DNA of 64,000 nucleotides from Hoeflea sp. BAL378 (GCF_000759435.1 NZ_JRJG01000034.1:19267-83266); one strand, 5' to 3'; positions 51,714-60,348 are shown, counted from the first letter of the stretch. Notes: a model not told the origin generated them from the letters alone. Numbers and translations are program-made.

Positions 51714-53984
51714 ATGCCCGCCTGCCGTTTTCTGTCCCGGACCGCCGTCCTGCTCCTGGTCACCCTGCTTCTGGCCGCCGCGCCGCCGCTCTCTTCCGCT
51801 CACGCGCAGTCGCCACTCGCCGGCTCGGCCGAAACCGCCGAAACGGCCGGACCCACCGACGCGGTGATCGCCCCGCTGCTCGACGTGCTGAAGGACGAGG
51901 CCGCGCGCGACCGGCTGATCCGCTCGCTCGAGCAGGCCGCGCCTGAAGCCGAAGCCGCAGCCGAGGCCAGCGCCGAGGAGGAAGCCCCGGCCACGCTCGC
52001 CGCCCAGCTCGCCACCATCACCCGCAACGCCATCAACGAGGCGCTCGCCATCGGCCGCAAATTCGTGAGCGACCTCTCCGGACTCGCGAGCCTGGTCGAT
52101 GGCCGCGCCGATCTCGACTGGGGCACCCTCGCCACACTGCTGGCGCCGCTGCTCGCCACCGTGGCGATCTCGCTCGCGCTGTTCATCGGCGCCAAACGGC
52201 TCCTGCGCGGCGGCCTCGGCCGCATCTCGGCGCGGCTCAGGAACCGCGGCGTCTTCGCGGCCATCGCGCTCGTCGCCCTCTATGTGCTGGCCGAGATCCT
52301 GGCGCTCGCCATCGCCTATTTCGCCACCAGCGCCACCGCCGCCGTCCTGTTCGGCGACCTCGGCGTCTCGATCCACCAGACCCTCTATCTCAACGCCTTC
52401 CTGGTCACCGGCGCGACCGCGATCCTCATCCGCCTGGTCACCGGCATCGTCAACGGCGACTACGCCGTCCTGAGGCTTGCGCCCGACGTGCGCGCGATGG
52501 TGCGCCGGCGCGGCATCCGCCTGTCGGCGATCCTGATCTACGGCATCGCCTTCCTGGTGCCGGCGGCAAGCAGCCTGATCTCGTTCACCGTCGGCCGCAG
52601 CCTGCGCGTGCTGGTCTACACCTTGGCCGCGATCTACGCCGTCAAGGCCATCCGCGCCGTCTCGCGGCTGCAGAAGCAGGCCGCCGAGCGGCCGGTGCAG
52701 GAGCCGCAGGAGGAGGGCGACGCCGCCGTCGACGAGGCCCTGCCCGAACCGGTGCAATCGGCCTTCCTGCAGGTCTGGCCGCTGATCGCCTATGCCTATG
52801 TGGCCGTGAGCTACGTCATCGCCCTGTCGCGCCCGGCCCTGTTCGTCGATTTCGTCGGCGGCGCCACGCTCAAGACCGTGGCCGCGCTGATCGCCGGCGG
52901 GCTCGTGCTGCGCGCCTGCGGCTATCTCTCGACCCTGAGCATCCGCGCCCCCGCCTTCCTGCCGCTCGACGACAAGGCGCTGTCATCGCGCCTCACCTCC
53001 TTCGTGCCGGTCCTGCTCCGGATCGTCTGGCTGCTCGTCTCCATCGCCATCCTCGCCGTGGTGCTCGACGCCTGGGCGCTCGTCGATGTCGGCGCCTGGC
53101 TCGAGGGCGAGCGCGGCAGCGCCATCGTCGCGGGCCTGGTCTCGAGCCTGATCGTCATCGTCGTCTGCATCATCGTCTGGGCCGCGGCCTCCTCCTGGAT
53201 CGACTACCGCATGGAGACCACCCAGGGCCCGGCGCTGCACGCGGCCCGCTACCGCACGCTCTATTCGCTGCTCAAGAACGCGCTCACCGTGGCGCTGGTG
53301 GTCTTCGGCGGCATGATCGCGCTCTCCGAACTCGGCATCGACATCGGCCCGCTTCTGGCCGGCGCCGGCGTGCTCGGCCTCGCCATCGGCTTTGGCGCGC
53401 AGAAGCTCGTTCAGGACATCATCTCCGGCGTCTTCATCCAGCTCGAGAACGCCATGAATGTCGGCGACGTCGTCGGCGCAGGCGGCATCACCGGCGTGGT
53501 CGAGCGGCTGACGCTGCGGTCCGTGTCGCTGCGCGATCTCTCGGGCACCTACCACATCATCCCGTTCAGCTCGGTCGACGCGGTGTCGAACTACATGCGC
53601 ACCTTCTCCTTCCATGTCGAGGAAGTGGGCATCGCCTACAAGGAGAACGTGGCCGACGGCAAGGCCGCCCTGCAGGAGGCCTTCGACCGGCTGATGCAGA
53701 CCGAGCACCGGCCCGACATCCTCGAGCCGCTCGAAATGCACGGCGTCACCGGCCTCGGCGACAGCGCCGTCCTCATCCGCGCCCGCATCAAGACCGCCCC
53801 CGGCAAGCAATGGGGCCTCGGCCGCGCCTACACCGAACTGGTCAAGCAGGTGATGGACGAAAAGGGCATCGAGATCCCGTTTCCGCACACGACGCTGTTT
53901 CTGGGCCGCGACAAGGAGGGGCGGACGGATGAGCTGCCGGTGAGGATGGAGAGGGTGGGGGCAGCCAAGGGGGATGAGGAGTGA
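51714..53984 (+). CDS. Mechanosensitive ion channel family protein (YbiO-like, multi-TM)
   Basis: 756 residues: signal peptide (1-31, ends AHAQ), a periplasmic region, about eleven TM helices, then the MscS pore helix and beta domain (LLAGAGVLGLAIGFGAQKLVQDIISGVF, GDVVGAGGITGVVERLTLRSVSLRD) and the alpha/beta vestibule. The size and layout resemble E. coli YbiO and the moderate-conductance MscM-type channels that release solutes on osmotic downshock. TTGGAAG precedes the ATG at 51714. Last ordinary gene before the low-GC island. Confidence 0.93.
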   Translation: MPACRFLSRTAVLLLVTLLLAAAPPLSSAHAQSPLAGSAETAETAGPTDAVIAPLLDVLKDEAARDRLIRSLEQAAPEAEAAAEASAEEEAPATLAAQLATITRNAINEALAIGRKFVSDLSGLASLVDGRADLDWGTLATLLAPLLATVAISLALFIGAKRLLRGGLGRISARLRNRGVFAAIALVALYVLAEILALAIAYFATSATAAVLFGDLGVSIHQTLYLNAFLVTGATAILIRLVTGIVNGDYAVLRLAPDVRAMVRRRGIRLSAILIYGIAFLVPAASSLISFTVGRSLRVLVYTLAAIYAVKAIRAVSRLQKQAAERPVQEPQEEGDAAVDEALPEPVQSAFLQVWPLIAYAYVAVSYVIALSRPALFVDFVGGATLKTVAALIAGGLVLRACGYLSTLSIRAPAFLPLDDKALSSRLTSFVPVLLRIVWLLVSIAILAVVLDAWALVDVGAWLEGERGSAIVAGLVSSLIVIVVCIIVWAAASSWIDYRMETTQGPALHAARYRTLYSLLKNALTVALVVFGGMIALSELGIDIGPLLAGAGVLGLAIGFGAQKLVQDIISGVFIQLENAMNVGDVVGAGGITGVVERLTLRSVSLRDLSGTYHIIPFSSVDAVSNYMRTFSFHVEEVGIAYKENVADGKAALQEAFDRLMQTEHRPDILEPLEMHGVTGLGDSAVLIRARIKTAPGKQWGLGRAYTELVKQVMDEKGIEIPFPHTTLFLGRDKEGRTDELPVRMERVGAAKGDEE

Positions 53985-54363
53985 AGGGGGTTCTGGGCCG
54001 AACCGTCCCGACCGAGCAAACTAGGATTTCGGTGGCTTCTTTGCGCCCCCATTTTGGTCGTTCATCTGCCACTTGCGACTTCCCGAAAGCCGACAACGCT
54101 TATGGTGTAGGCGAGTGTCAGCCGATTACTTCGGCGTATATGTTCGAATCCCACGCGGTTCGACGCTACAGCCCTATATATCTTGAAAGCAGTGGTGGCG
54201 GATTGCCCCCAGTTCAGGCACGAAACGCACAATAAGACACTCCCCAAATCGGATGTTGCGCGGTGTGCGGGCTGCGTTTGTGTAGCCGGGGATTCAGTCA
54301 GCGCGAGGGAGCCACGGCACCGTTAGCAATGATCTGGTCTAGTGCTGAAGCTAGATTCGACAG
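53985..54363. other. Gene-free left end of the low-GC island
   Basis: 379 bases between the MscS-type channel gene and the HEPN-motif gene. No convincing protein gene; the small frames lack ribosome sites. It holds one copy of a 16-base repeat (54177-54192) and a T-loop-like string (GTTCGAATCCCA at about 54142-54153) that may be decayed tRNA sequence. Confidence 0.5.
54177..54192 (+). repeat. 16-base repeat, copy A (inverted relative to copy B in the tRNA)
   Basis: TATATCTTGAAAGCAG on the plus strand. The same 16 bases occur on the minus strand inside the tRNA gene (55218-55203). The flanks of the two copies do not match. On a minus-strand transcript, this copy would read as the exact complement of the tRNA anticodon-loop 3' half. 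Confidence 0.85.
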
Positions 54364-55125
54364 TCAGTTACTGTCGCCAGTCGTGCGCGCATGGAGGCGG
54401 CTATATGCTGGCACCAAACCCGGCGCGCTGGATTGAAGCATGCGAATTACCGATGCGTGGCGCTTGGACGGGGTAGTTTGAGCTTCGATCTCCGAAATTC
54501 GAGCCTTCAAACCATAATAATCTAGCAAAATGCCGAGGTCGTCGTCGGATAGATCGCTTACTGCCTTATCCACCGCTCGCGCCATCCTTATAGACATCGC
54601 GATCAAGCTGGAAACATCCTTCAATGTAGGCTGGCCGGTTTCGAAGTCTTTTAATAACCGCTCAATCGAAAGTCCCGCGAAATTTTTCTCGATCTCTTCG
54701 GACGATGCTCGCAAATTCTTCTCTTGCGCAGCCGTTAGCGACGCTTGCGAACGGGGGTGAACCACACGATTTCGCCAGTGGATAAGCAATACAGCGCCAG
54801 CGGTCAGATAGTCCTTTGCACCGAGTGCCTCTGCGGCGACATCGGCAAGCTTTTCAGCACGAGAAGTTTTGCTGTTCCAATTGTTGCGGACAGAGCTGAA
54901 GCGGGGCAAGCGCGCCGTTACGAAAACAAATTCAGAGAGTGCCTCGGCCACCCTGACGAGGACGGCTTCGACCACAAACCTCCTTGATTTGCGTGCAGCA
55001 GCAATCCGGTCATTCGGATTCCAAGAAATATTCAACGTTTCCGGCTTATTGTGGCCCTGCTCGACAGCATCCAATCCGACAACAGCTGTATTGAGGTTGG
55101 CTACCGCCTCGCCGACGGAGGCCAA
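54364..55125 (-). CDS. Unknown protein with HEPN-type RNase motif, downstream of the tRNA
   Basis: About 253 residues, mostly helical, not recognised as a named family. R118-N-R-V-V-H123 in IHWRNRVVHPRSQ is the Rx4H motif of HEPN ribonucleases (abortive-infection toxins, RnlA/LsoA, PrrC/RloC-like anticodon nucleases). The start is uncertain: the frame has no early ATG. TTG at 55125 has AAGGGA four bases upstream and is used here; a TTG at 55212 would lie inside the tRNA. Same strand as, and 45 bases beyond, the tRNA end. G+C is clearly below the neighbourhood, suggesting transfer. Confidence 0.6.
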   Translation of the reverse strand: MASVGEAVANLNTAVVGLDAVEQGHNKPETLNISWNPNDRIAAARKSRRFVVEAVLVRVAEALSEFVFVTARLPRFSSVRNNWNSKTSRAEKLADVAAEALGAKDYLTAGAVLLIHWRNRVVHPRSQASLTAAQEKNLRASSEEIEKNFAGLSIERLLKDFETGQPTLKDVSSLIAMSIRMARAVDKAVSDLSDDDLGILLDYYGLKARISEIEAQTTPSKRHASVIRMLQSSAPGLVPAYSRLHARTTGDSN

Positions 55126-55169
55126 TAAGTCCCTTAACGGCTGAACTGAGCCGGAAGTAGCGGAAGAGT

Positions 55170-55260
55170 TGGCAGCGCCGTTGGGACTCGAACCCACACT
55201 ACCTGCTTTCAAGATATAATCCTCTAATCGGCAGGGGTGCTTCCATTACACTACGGCACC
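55170..55260 (-). tRNA. Unusual tRNA gene with a 24-nt anticodon loop, CCA encoded
   Basis: A cloverleaf can be drawn on the minus strand: acceptor GGTGCCG/CGGCGCT (two G-T pairs), TA, D arm GTG-TAATGGAAG-CAC, anticodon stem CCTGC/GCAGG, variable TAGT, T arm GTGGG-TTCGAGT-CCCAA (one mismatch), discriminator G and CCA. The anticodon loop has 24 bases instead of 7. Removing 17 bases would leave CTTGAAA, a normal loop with anticodon TGA, but the short variable arm does not fit serine. It could be a decayed tRNA, a tRNA with a tiny intervening sequence, or a decoy. A promoter-like site precedes it. Confidence 0.65.
55203..55218 (-). repeat. 16-base repeat, copy B (inside the tRNA anticodon arm)
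   Basis: TATATCTTGAAAGCAG read on the minus strand covers the 3' half of the anticodon loop and the 3' strand of the anticodon stem. It is identical to copy A at 54177-54192 but inverted, so the two bracket the HEPN-motif gene. Confidence 0.85.
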
Positions 55261-55285
55261 ATAATCGCTTTTAGCGTTCATCTCT

Positions 55286-55314
55286 GTGATATCGTCACGG
55301 TTTCCGATTGCCAA
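55286..55314 (-). promoter_or_regulatory. Promoter-like site for the unusual tRNA
   Basis: On the minus strand TTGGCA (55314-55309) and TATCAC (55291-55286) are 17 bases apart. Transcription would begin about 20 bases before the tRNA 5' end, so the gene may be expressed rather than a fossil. Confidence 0.45.
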
Positions 55315-55363
55315 GTGAATAGTCGTGATTGTTTGCGCGTCATGTTGCGTGTATCTTTGATCC

Positions 55364-55894
55364 ATGGCCAGCTTCATAACAGGTGATATTTTCACTCGGA
55401 CCTCACCCATCCAGACATTGAAGGCCTGGGAGCCGTATTGGGACTGCGTCGGAATTTTGTTCCATTTTCAGAATTCCGACATCGTAGACGGAGACGACGA
55501 ACTGCCTGAATGGAGGCTTCACTGGGTTTCAGGCCTCGCCCTATTGAGGACGGTCGGTCATGTCCTTGCTAAGGTCGACGCCCTAGCTTCCCCCGCCCAC
55601 GCGACCGCAGTGGATGGCTTGTGGGCTACACTAAAGGCAGACAGGCCGTCCTCGGCGATCTTTTGGAGCTTCATCGAGGAGGAAAGGAACAACCTTCTCA
55701 AAACATACACTTTCGGCGCGAAGCTTAGCTCTGACGAGGATGGCTACTTCATCGAATTCGCCGATGGCCAAGATGCTTTCCAGCTGTTCCGAGAGGCCGT
55801 CTACTGGTGGAGACACCAACTGGAACTTCTTGAGAAGGAGCTGCGAGCAACAGGGGAATCAGCAAACCTCCGTCAAGTCGCCAATGGTAAATAA
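55364..55894 (+). CDS. Unknown cytosolic helical protein of the low-GC island
   Basis: A 176-residue acidic, helix-rich protein not matched to a named family. FWSFIEEERNNLLKTYTFG (about 101-119) resembles a motif seen in HEPN-like hypothetical proteins, where EERNN..L is followed by an aromatic residue; there is no His at the usual Rx4H spacing, so a catalytic role is doubtful. No signal peptide or TM. ATG at 55364; no strong ribosome site. It converges on the DUF3644 gene with five bases between stops and is divergent from the tRNA. Confidence 0.75.
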   Translation: MASFITGDIFTRTSPIQTLKAWEPYWDCVGILFHFQNSDIVDGDDELPEWRLHWVSGLALLRTVGHVLAKVDALASPAHATAVDGLWATLKADRPSSAIFWSFIEEERNNLLKTYTFGAKLSSDEDGYFIEFADGQDAFQLFREAVYWWRHQLELLEKELRATGESANLRQVANGK

Positions 55895-55899
55895 CCGCC

Positions 55900-57090
55900 T
55901 CAGAGCTTAACAGCCCTAATCTCCGCATAGACCTCTGCATCATTTACTGCAGCTACCAACTTCTCCACCCACTGAGGAGAGTACGTATACGCTTTATATA
56001 CCGGATGGTAGACGCAGTGCGTCTTGTTGGTGTTTTCCGGCTGAGGAGCGCCATTCTTTGGCCGCACGTTGAAGTACCGCATGGCTTGCAGATGCGTGTG
56101 TGACGTGAAGTGCTGATTAGTCTTTGCAGCGACACTCTTCACGACCATCCCCGGTTTTAGTGGATAGAGATCATCCGAAATGACCTTTTTGGCTAGAACG
56201 TTGTGTATTTCCTTCCCCTCTGCCGATGCTGGGTTGACGAACTGGATATGCGCCTTGGACTTCGCTGCGGCACTGAGAGTATATACGACCTGAAACTGAA
56301 ACTCGATATTGTTGAGTTGTTCCGGAGTCATCCCGTCAGTGATGAGCGCATCGATCGCATTGATGTCGGGTGGAAGCTCATACTGGTTAAGCGTGGTCAC
56401 TTGTTCGAGGTTCATGCTTGCGAATTGAAGTGCGAACGAGAGCTCGCTTGCGAGAGTGAGTTCCTTTCCGAATAGGTCGCACAGCGCCTTATCGAAATTC
56501 AGACAACACGCTTGGAAAAGCCCGAGCCATTTTTGATCGGCCCTACCAAGCAGGTGATGCTCCACCTTGTCTCGCAAAATCTTCAGTGCTCTCAGGTTCT
56601 GTTGAACCCCCACAGGTAGCGGGCAATCTGGCCGCTCCAAAAGCTCGCTCAGCGGCTTTGAGAATCCGTTGTCATCTACTAATTTCACCTGTGTATTTCG
56701 CGTGTACCACTCATGAATGAGATAGGTCCAAGCCACATTCGCAAGCATCGTGAAAACTTCAGTTTTAAACCGGAGTGCCGCGCTGTTGAACACCTGTACA
56801 GCGAGGATCATCGCCTCGCGGGCGCGAATGAGCCTCTCATCATCGTATCGATTCAAACAGGTCTGTTGATCATAGGACCTCTTCTTCAAGAGGAAAAACT
56901 CCACCTCTTCTTCGGATGCGACTTCCTGTCCGGCATTCTTTTTTACGCCGGTGATGCGCCCGCTGTTGATTGTGGCCTTCCTGCCGATGTTAATGAGGGC
57001 TTGGATGTCCTGATTGCGCCAGTTCTTCGCAAGCAACGCTTTCGCCACCCGTTTTTCCTCGGGTGTCAACGACACATTGTTTTTTGGCAT
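55900..57090 (-). CDS. DUF3644 domain protein (HEPN-like)
   Basis: 396 residues. An N-terminal helix-turn-helix-like segment (about 10-50; NWRNQDIQALINIGRKATINSGRI) is followed by a DUF3644 domain (about 85-260), recognisable by AREAMILAVQVFNSAALRFKT, NVAWTYLIHEWY and the R173-D-K-V-E-H178 motif in ILRDKVEHHLL, an Rx4H pattern shared with HEPN RNases. DUF3644 proteins are scattered, often in mobile or defence-type loci. GGAGGGGGAG before the ATG at 57090 fixes the start. G+C about 50-55% in sampled lines, against about 70% in flanking genes, indicating transfer. Confidence 0.8.
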   Translation of the reverse strand: MPKNNVSLTPEEKRVAKALLAKNWRNQDIQALINIGRKATINSGRITGVKKNAGQEVASEEEVEFFLLKKRSYDQQTCLNRYDDERLIRAREAMILAVQVFNSAALRFKTEVFTMLANVAWTYLIHEWYTRNTQVKLVDDNGFSKPLSELLERPDCPLPVGVQQNLRALKILRDKVEHHLLGRADQKWLGLFQACCLNFDKALCDLFGKELTLASELSFALQFASMNLEQVTTLNQYELPPDINAIDALITDGMTPEQLNNIEFQFQVVYTLSAAAKSKAHIQFVNPASAEGKEIHNVLAKKVISDDLYPLKPGMVVKSVAAKTNQHFTSHTHLQAMRYFNVRPKNGAPQPENTNKTHCVYHPVYKAYTYSPQWVEKLVAAVNDAEVYAEIRAVKL

Positions 57091-57358
57091 CCCACTCCCC
57101 CTCCAGACTTCAGCAGGTCATTTCATGAACTCTACCGAAAGCCGATCGTCTGAAAACCACTTTTAATGGCCGTAAGCTCATTCCTTAATTTTGGAGGACC
57201 AATAGCGTACGTGTGGTTCTCTGTTCGTCGGCTTCGGCCCCGTCAGAGAAGTTCGAACCGGTTATCCATATTTCTAACGCGTTGTGGATGTCTGCTTTAT
57301 CTGGCTTGCTCTTCAGAACCCGTCAGTCCGGCCCCGGCTCCTTCTCAGCCATCCCCCC

Positions 57359-59563
57359 TCACAAAAAACTCTGCGGATCAATATCCACCTGCACCTGCAC
57401 CGATCCCCGCGCCCTGGGCCCCTTGGCCAGCATCTCGCGGACGAAACCCTGCATGTCCCGCCCCCGTTCGCCATGCACCAGCAGGCGGAAGCGGTGGCGG
57501 CCGCGGATCAGGGCCAGGGCGGCTTCGGCGGGGCCGAGCACCATGATGCCTTGCGTGGGCGGGGCTGCGGCGCGAAGCGCGCGGGCGTGGCCCTCGGCTT
57601 CGAGCCGGGTCGCGGCCGAGACGATCACCGAGGCGAGGCGGCCGAAGGGGGGGAGGTGGGCGCGGCTGCGCTCGTCGGTCTCGCGCTCGTAAAAGGCCTC
57701 CGCGTCGCCCGAGGCGAAGGCCTGCATCACCGGGTGCTGCGGCTGGTAGGTCTGGATCAGGCCGAGGCTCTTGTGGCCCGCGCGCCCGGCGCGGCCGGTC
57801 ACCTGCGACAGGAGCTGGTAGGTCCGCTCGGCGGCGCGCGGATCGCCATTCGACAGGCCGAGATCGGCGTCGACCACGCCCACCAGCGTCATCAGCGGGA
57901 AATTGTGGCCCTTGGCCACAAGCTGCGTGCCGATGACGATGTCGGCCTCCCCTTTGGCGATCGCCTCGAGCTCGATCCTCAGCCGCCGCGTGCCGCCCAT
58001 CATGTCCGACGAGAGCACGATGGTGCGCGCCTTCGGGAAATGCTTGTCGGCTTCCTCGGCGATGCGCTCGATCCCAGGGCCGCAGGCCGCCAGATGGTCG
58101 AACGTGCCGCAGGAGGGGCAGGCCTGCGGCGTGGGCTCGGCGTGGCCGCAATGGTGGCACTGCAACTGGCCGCGGAAGCGGTGCTCGACCAGCCAGCTCG
58201 AGCAGTCCGGGCATTCGAAGCGGTGGCCGCAGACCCGGCACAGCGTCAGCGGCGCATAGCCGCGGCGGTTGAGGAACAGCAGCGCCTGTTCCTTTCGCTC
58301 GAGCGTCTCAGCCATCGCGTGGAGCAGCACCGGCGACAGGAAGCCGCCGGGCGCCGGCGCGTGCCTGCGCATGTCGACGAGCTTGATGTCGGGCAGCACC
58401 GCTTCGGCGTAGCGGCTTTCGAGCTTCACATGCCGGTAGCGGCCCTGCTGCGCGTTGACCCGGCTTTCGATCGACGGCGTGGCCGAGGCCAGCACCACCG
58501 GGATATCGGCGAGCCGCGCCCGCACCACCGCCATGTCGCGGGCGTTGTAGAACACCCGGTCCTCCTGCTTGTAGGCCGGGTCGTGCTCCTCGTCGACGAT
58601 GATGAGACCCAGATCGGCAAAGGGCAGGAACAGCGCCGAGCGGGCGCCCGCCACCACCGAGATTCCCGCCTCCGCGGTCTGCCGCCAGACCTTTTCGCGC
58701 ATCCTGGGCGTGACCTCGGAATGCCATTCCGCCGGCCGCGCGCCGAAGCGCTCGTGGAAGCGGTCGAGAAACGCGGCCGTGAGCGCGATCTCGGGCAGCA
58801 GGATCAGCACCTGCCTGCGGGCCCGCACGGCTTGCGCGATCGCCTCGAAATAGACCTCGGTCTTGCCCGAGCCGGTGACGCCGTCGAGCAGCGTCACGCT
58901 GAAGCTTGTCTCCGCCACCGTCGCCCGCAGTGCATCCGCTGCTTCCGCCTGTCCGGGCTCCAGCGCCGCCGGCTGGTAGTCGGGATCGGGCGCGGCCACC
59001 ACCGGCGGCGGCCTCAATCGCACCGGCTCGAACACGCCCTGCGCCGCAAGCCCGTCGATGACGCTCGCCGTCACCCCCGCCGCATGCGCGAGCCCGCTGC
59101 GGGTCCAGGCAAAGCCGTCGCCGGCCTGCTCGAGCACCCGCTCGCGCGCCGCCGTCAGCCGTTCGGGGCGGGTGTCGGTGAGCCTGAGCGCATCGATCAT
59201 CGGCTCGGGGTCGAAGGCGGCGGGCGCCCGCAGCGCCATCCGCGCCACCAGGCCCGGCGGCGACAGCGTGTAGGCCGCCACCCAGTCGATGAAGCGGCGC
59301 ATCGGCGCGTTGACGAGCGGACAGTCGAACACCTGGGCGATCTCGCGCAGCTTCTTCGGGTCCACCTCGTCGGTCGGCCCGTCCCAGACGATGCCCGAGA
59401 CCAGCCGCGGCCCCAGCGGCACCTGCACGATCTGCCCCGGCGCGGCGTCGACGCCCTGCGGCAGCGCATAGGAATAGGCCCGCTCGGCGGGCATCGGGAT
59501 CAGCACCGGCACGATCCTGCGCGGAAATAGGCCGGCTTCAATTTGTCGCGAATCTTTGTCCAT
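57359..59563 (-). CDS. priA: Primosomal replication restart helicase PriA
   Basis: 734 residues: N-terminal DNA-binding domain (PVLIPMPAERAYSYALPQG), helicase core with Walker A GVTGSGKTEVY, Walker B DEEHD, zinc-binding cysteine pairs (CRVCGHRFECPDC, CHHCGH, CPSCG) and QLVAKGHNFPLMTLVG and TGRAGRAG motifs. It reloads the replisome at stalled forks. The 268 bases between its stop and the DUF3644 start carry no recognised gene; the right edge of the island falls there. Direction leftward, alone. Confidence 0.97.
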   Translation of the reverse strand: MDKDSRQIEAGLFPRRIVPVLIPMPAERAYSYALPQGVDAAPGQIVQVPLGPRLVSGIVWDGPTDEVDPKKLREIAQVFDCPLVNAPMRRFIDWVAAYTLSPPGLVARMALRAPAAFDPEPMIDALRLTDTRPERLTAARERVLEQAGDGFAWTRSGLAHAAGVTASVIDGLAAQGVFEPVRLRPPPVVAAPDPDYQPAALEPGQAEAADALRATVAETSFSVTLLDGVTGSGKTEVYFEAIAQAVRARRQVLILLPEIALTAAFLDRFHERFGARPAEWHSEVTPRMREKVWRQTAEAGISVVAGARSALFLPFADLGLIIVDEEHDPAYKQEDRVFYNARDMAVVRARLADIPVVLASATPSIESRVNAQQGRYRHVKLESRYAEAVLPDIKLVDMRRHAPAPGGFLSPVLLHAMAETLERKEQALLFLNRRGYAPLTLCRVCGHRFECPDCSSWLVEHRFRGQLQCHHCGHAEPTPQACPSCGTFDHLAACGPGIERIAEEADKHFPKARTIVLSSDMMGGTRRLRIELEAIAKGEADIVIGTQLVAKGHNFPLMTLVGVVDADLGLSNGDPRAAERTYQLLSQVTGRAGRAGHKSLGLIQTYQPQHPVMQAFASGDAEAFYERETDERSRAHLPPFGRLASVIVSAATRLEAEGHARALRAAAPPTQGIMVLGPAEAALALIRGRHRFRLLVHGERGRDMQGFVREMLAKGPRARGSVQVQVDIDPQSFL

Positions 59564-59657
59564 GTCGCGTGACCTTGCCCCCGGATTGGGCTAAAGGGAA
59601 CCCGGATTTGTTCAAGAGCGCCGGGCAAGCCCCGCTGGCGCAAGTTTGGAGCCTCAC

Positions 59658-60311
59658 ATGAAATTCTTTGTCGACACCGCCGACGTGAGCGAGATTCGCG
59701 AACTCAACGATCTGGGCCTGATCGATGGCGTCACCACCAATCCCTCGCTGATCATGAAATCCGGCCGCGACATCCGCGAAGTCACCAAGGAGATCTGCGG
59801 GATCGTCGACGGCCCGGTCTCGGCCGAAGTGGCCGCCACCGACTACGAGACGATCATGAAGGAAGCCGCGGTCCTGGCCAAGATCGCCGACAATATCTGC
59901 ATCAAGCTGCCGCTGACGCTCGACGGCCTCAAGGCCTGCCGCGCGCTGACCTCGGACGGCCACATGACCAATGTGACGCTGTGCTTCTCGGCCAACCAGG
60001 CGCTGCTCGCCGCCAAGGCCGGCGCCTCCTTCATCTCGCCCTTCATCGGCCGGCTCGACGACATGGGCCTCGACGGCATGGACCTGATCCGCGAGATCCG
60101 CCAGATCTACGACAATTACGGCTTCGACACCGAGATCCTCGCCGCCTCGATCCGCACCGTCGGCCATGTCAAGGAAGCGGCCCTCATCGGCGCCGACGTC
60201 GCCACCATCCCCGCCTCCACCATCAAGGCGCTGGTCAAGCACCCCTTGACCGACAAGGGCCTCGACGCGTTTTTGGCCGACTGGAAGAAGACCGGCCAGA
60301 CCATCGCCTGA
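59658..60311 (+). CDS. fsa: Fructose-6-phosphate aldolase / transaldolase-like
   Basis: 217 residues, the short transaldolase subfamily. [31 protein letters not shown], the Schiff-base lysine in NICIKLPLT (about K82), and [27 protein letters not shown] are diagnostic. Sequence alone does not separate transaldolase from fructose-6-phosphate aldolase activity. GGAG six bases before the ATG at 59658 selects this over an ATG four codons earlier. Divergent from priA. Confidence 0.95.
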   Translation: MKFFVDTADVSEIRELNDLGLIDGVTTNPSLIMKSGRDIREVTKEICGIVDGPVSAEVAATDYETIMKEAAVLAKIADNICIKLPLTLDGLKACRALTSDGHMTNVTLCFSANQALLAAKAGASFISPFIGRLDDMGLDGMDLIREIRQIYDNYGFDTEILAASIRTVGHVKEAALIGADVATIPASTIKALVKHPLTDKGLDAFLADWKKTGQTIA

Positions 60312-60348
60312 GCGACGGCCCCGTCACGGGCTGTCCGACCTGCACACC

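Noticed and set aside
54177..55218. The 16-base repeats as attL/attR of an integrated element
   Set aside because: They are inverted, not direct, bracket only one gene rather than the whole island, and no integrase gene is present.
55170..55260. Group I intron in the unusual tRNA
   Set aside because: The extra sequence is only 17 bases; group I introns need more than 200.
55170..55260. Alternative class II fold of the unusual tRNA (anticodon stem CCCCT/AGAGG, long variable arm)
   Set aside because: The stem has a mismatch and the loop lacks U33, while CCTGC/GCAGG is perfect.
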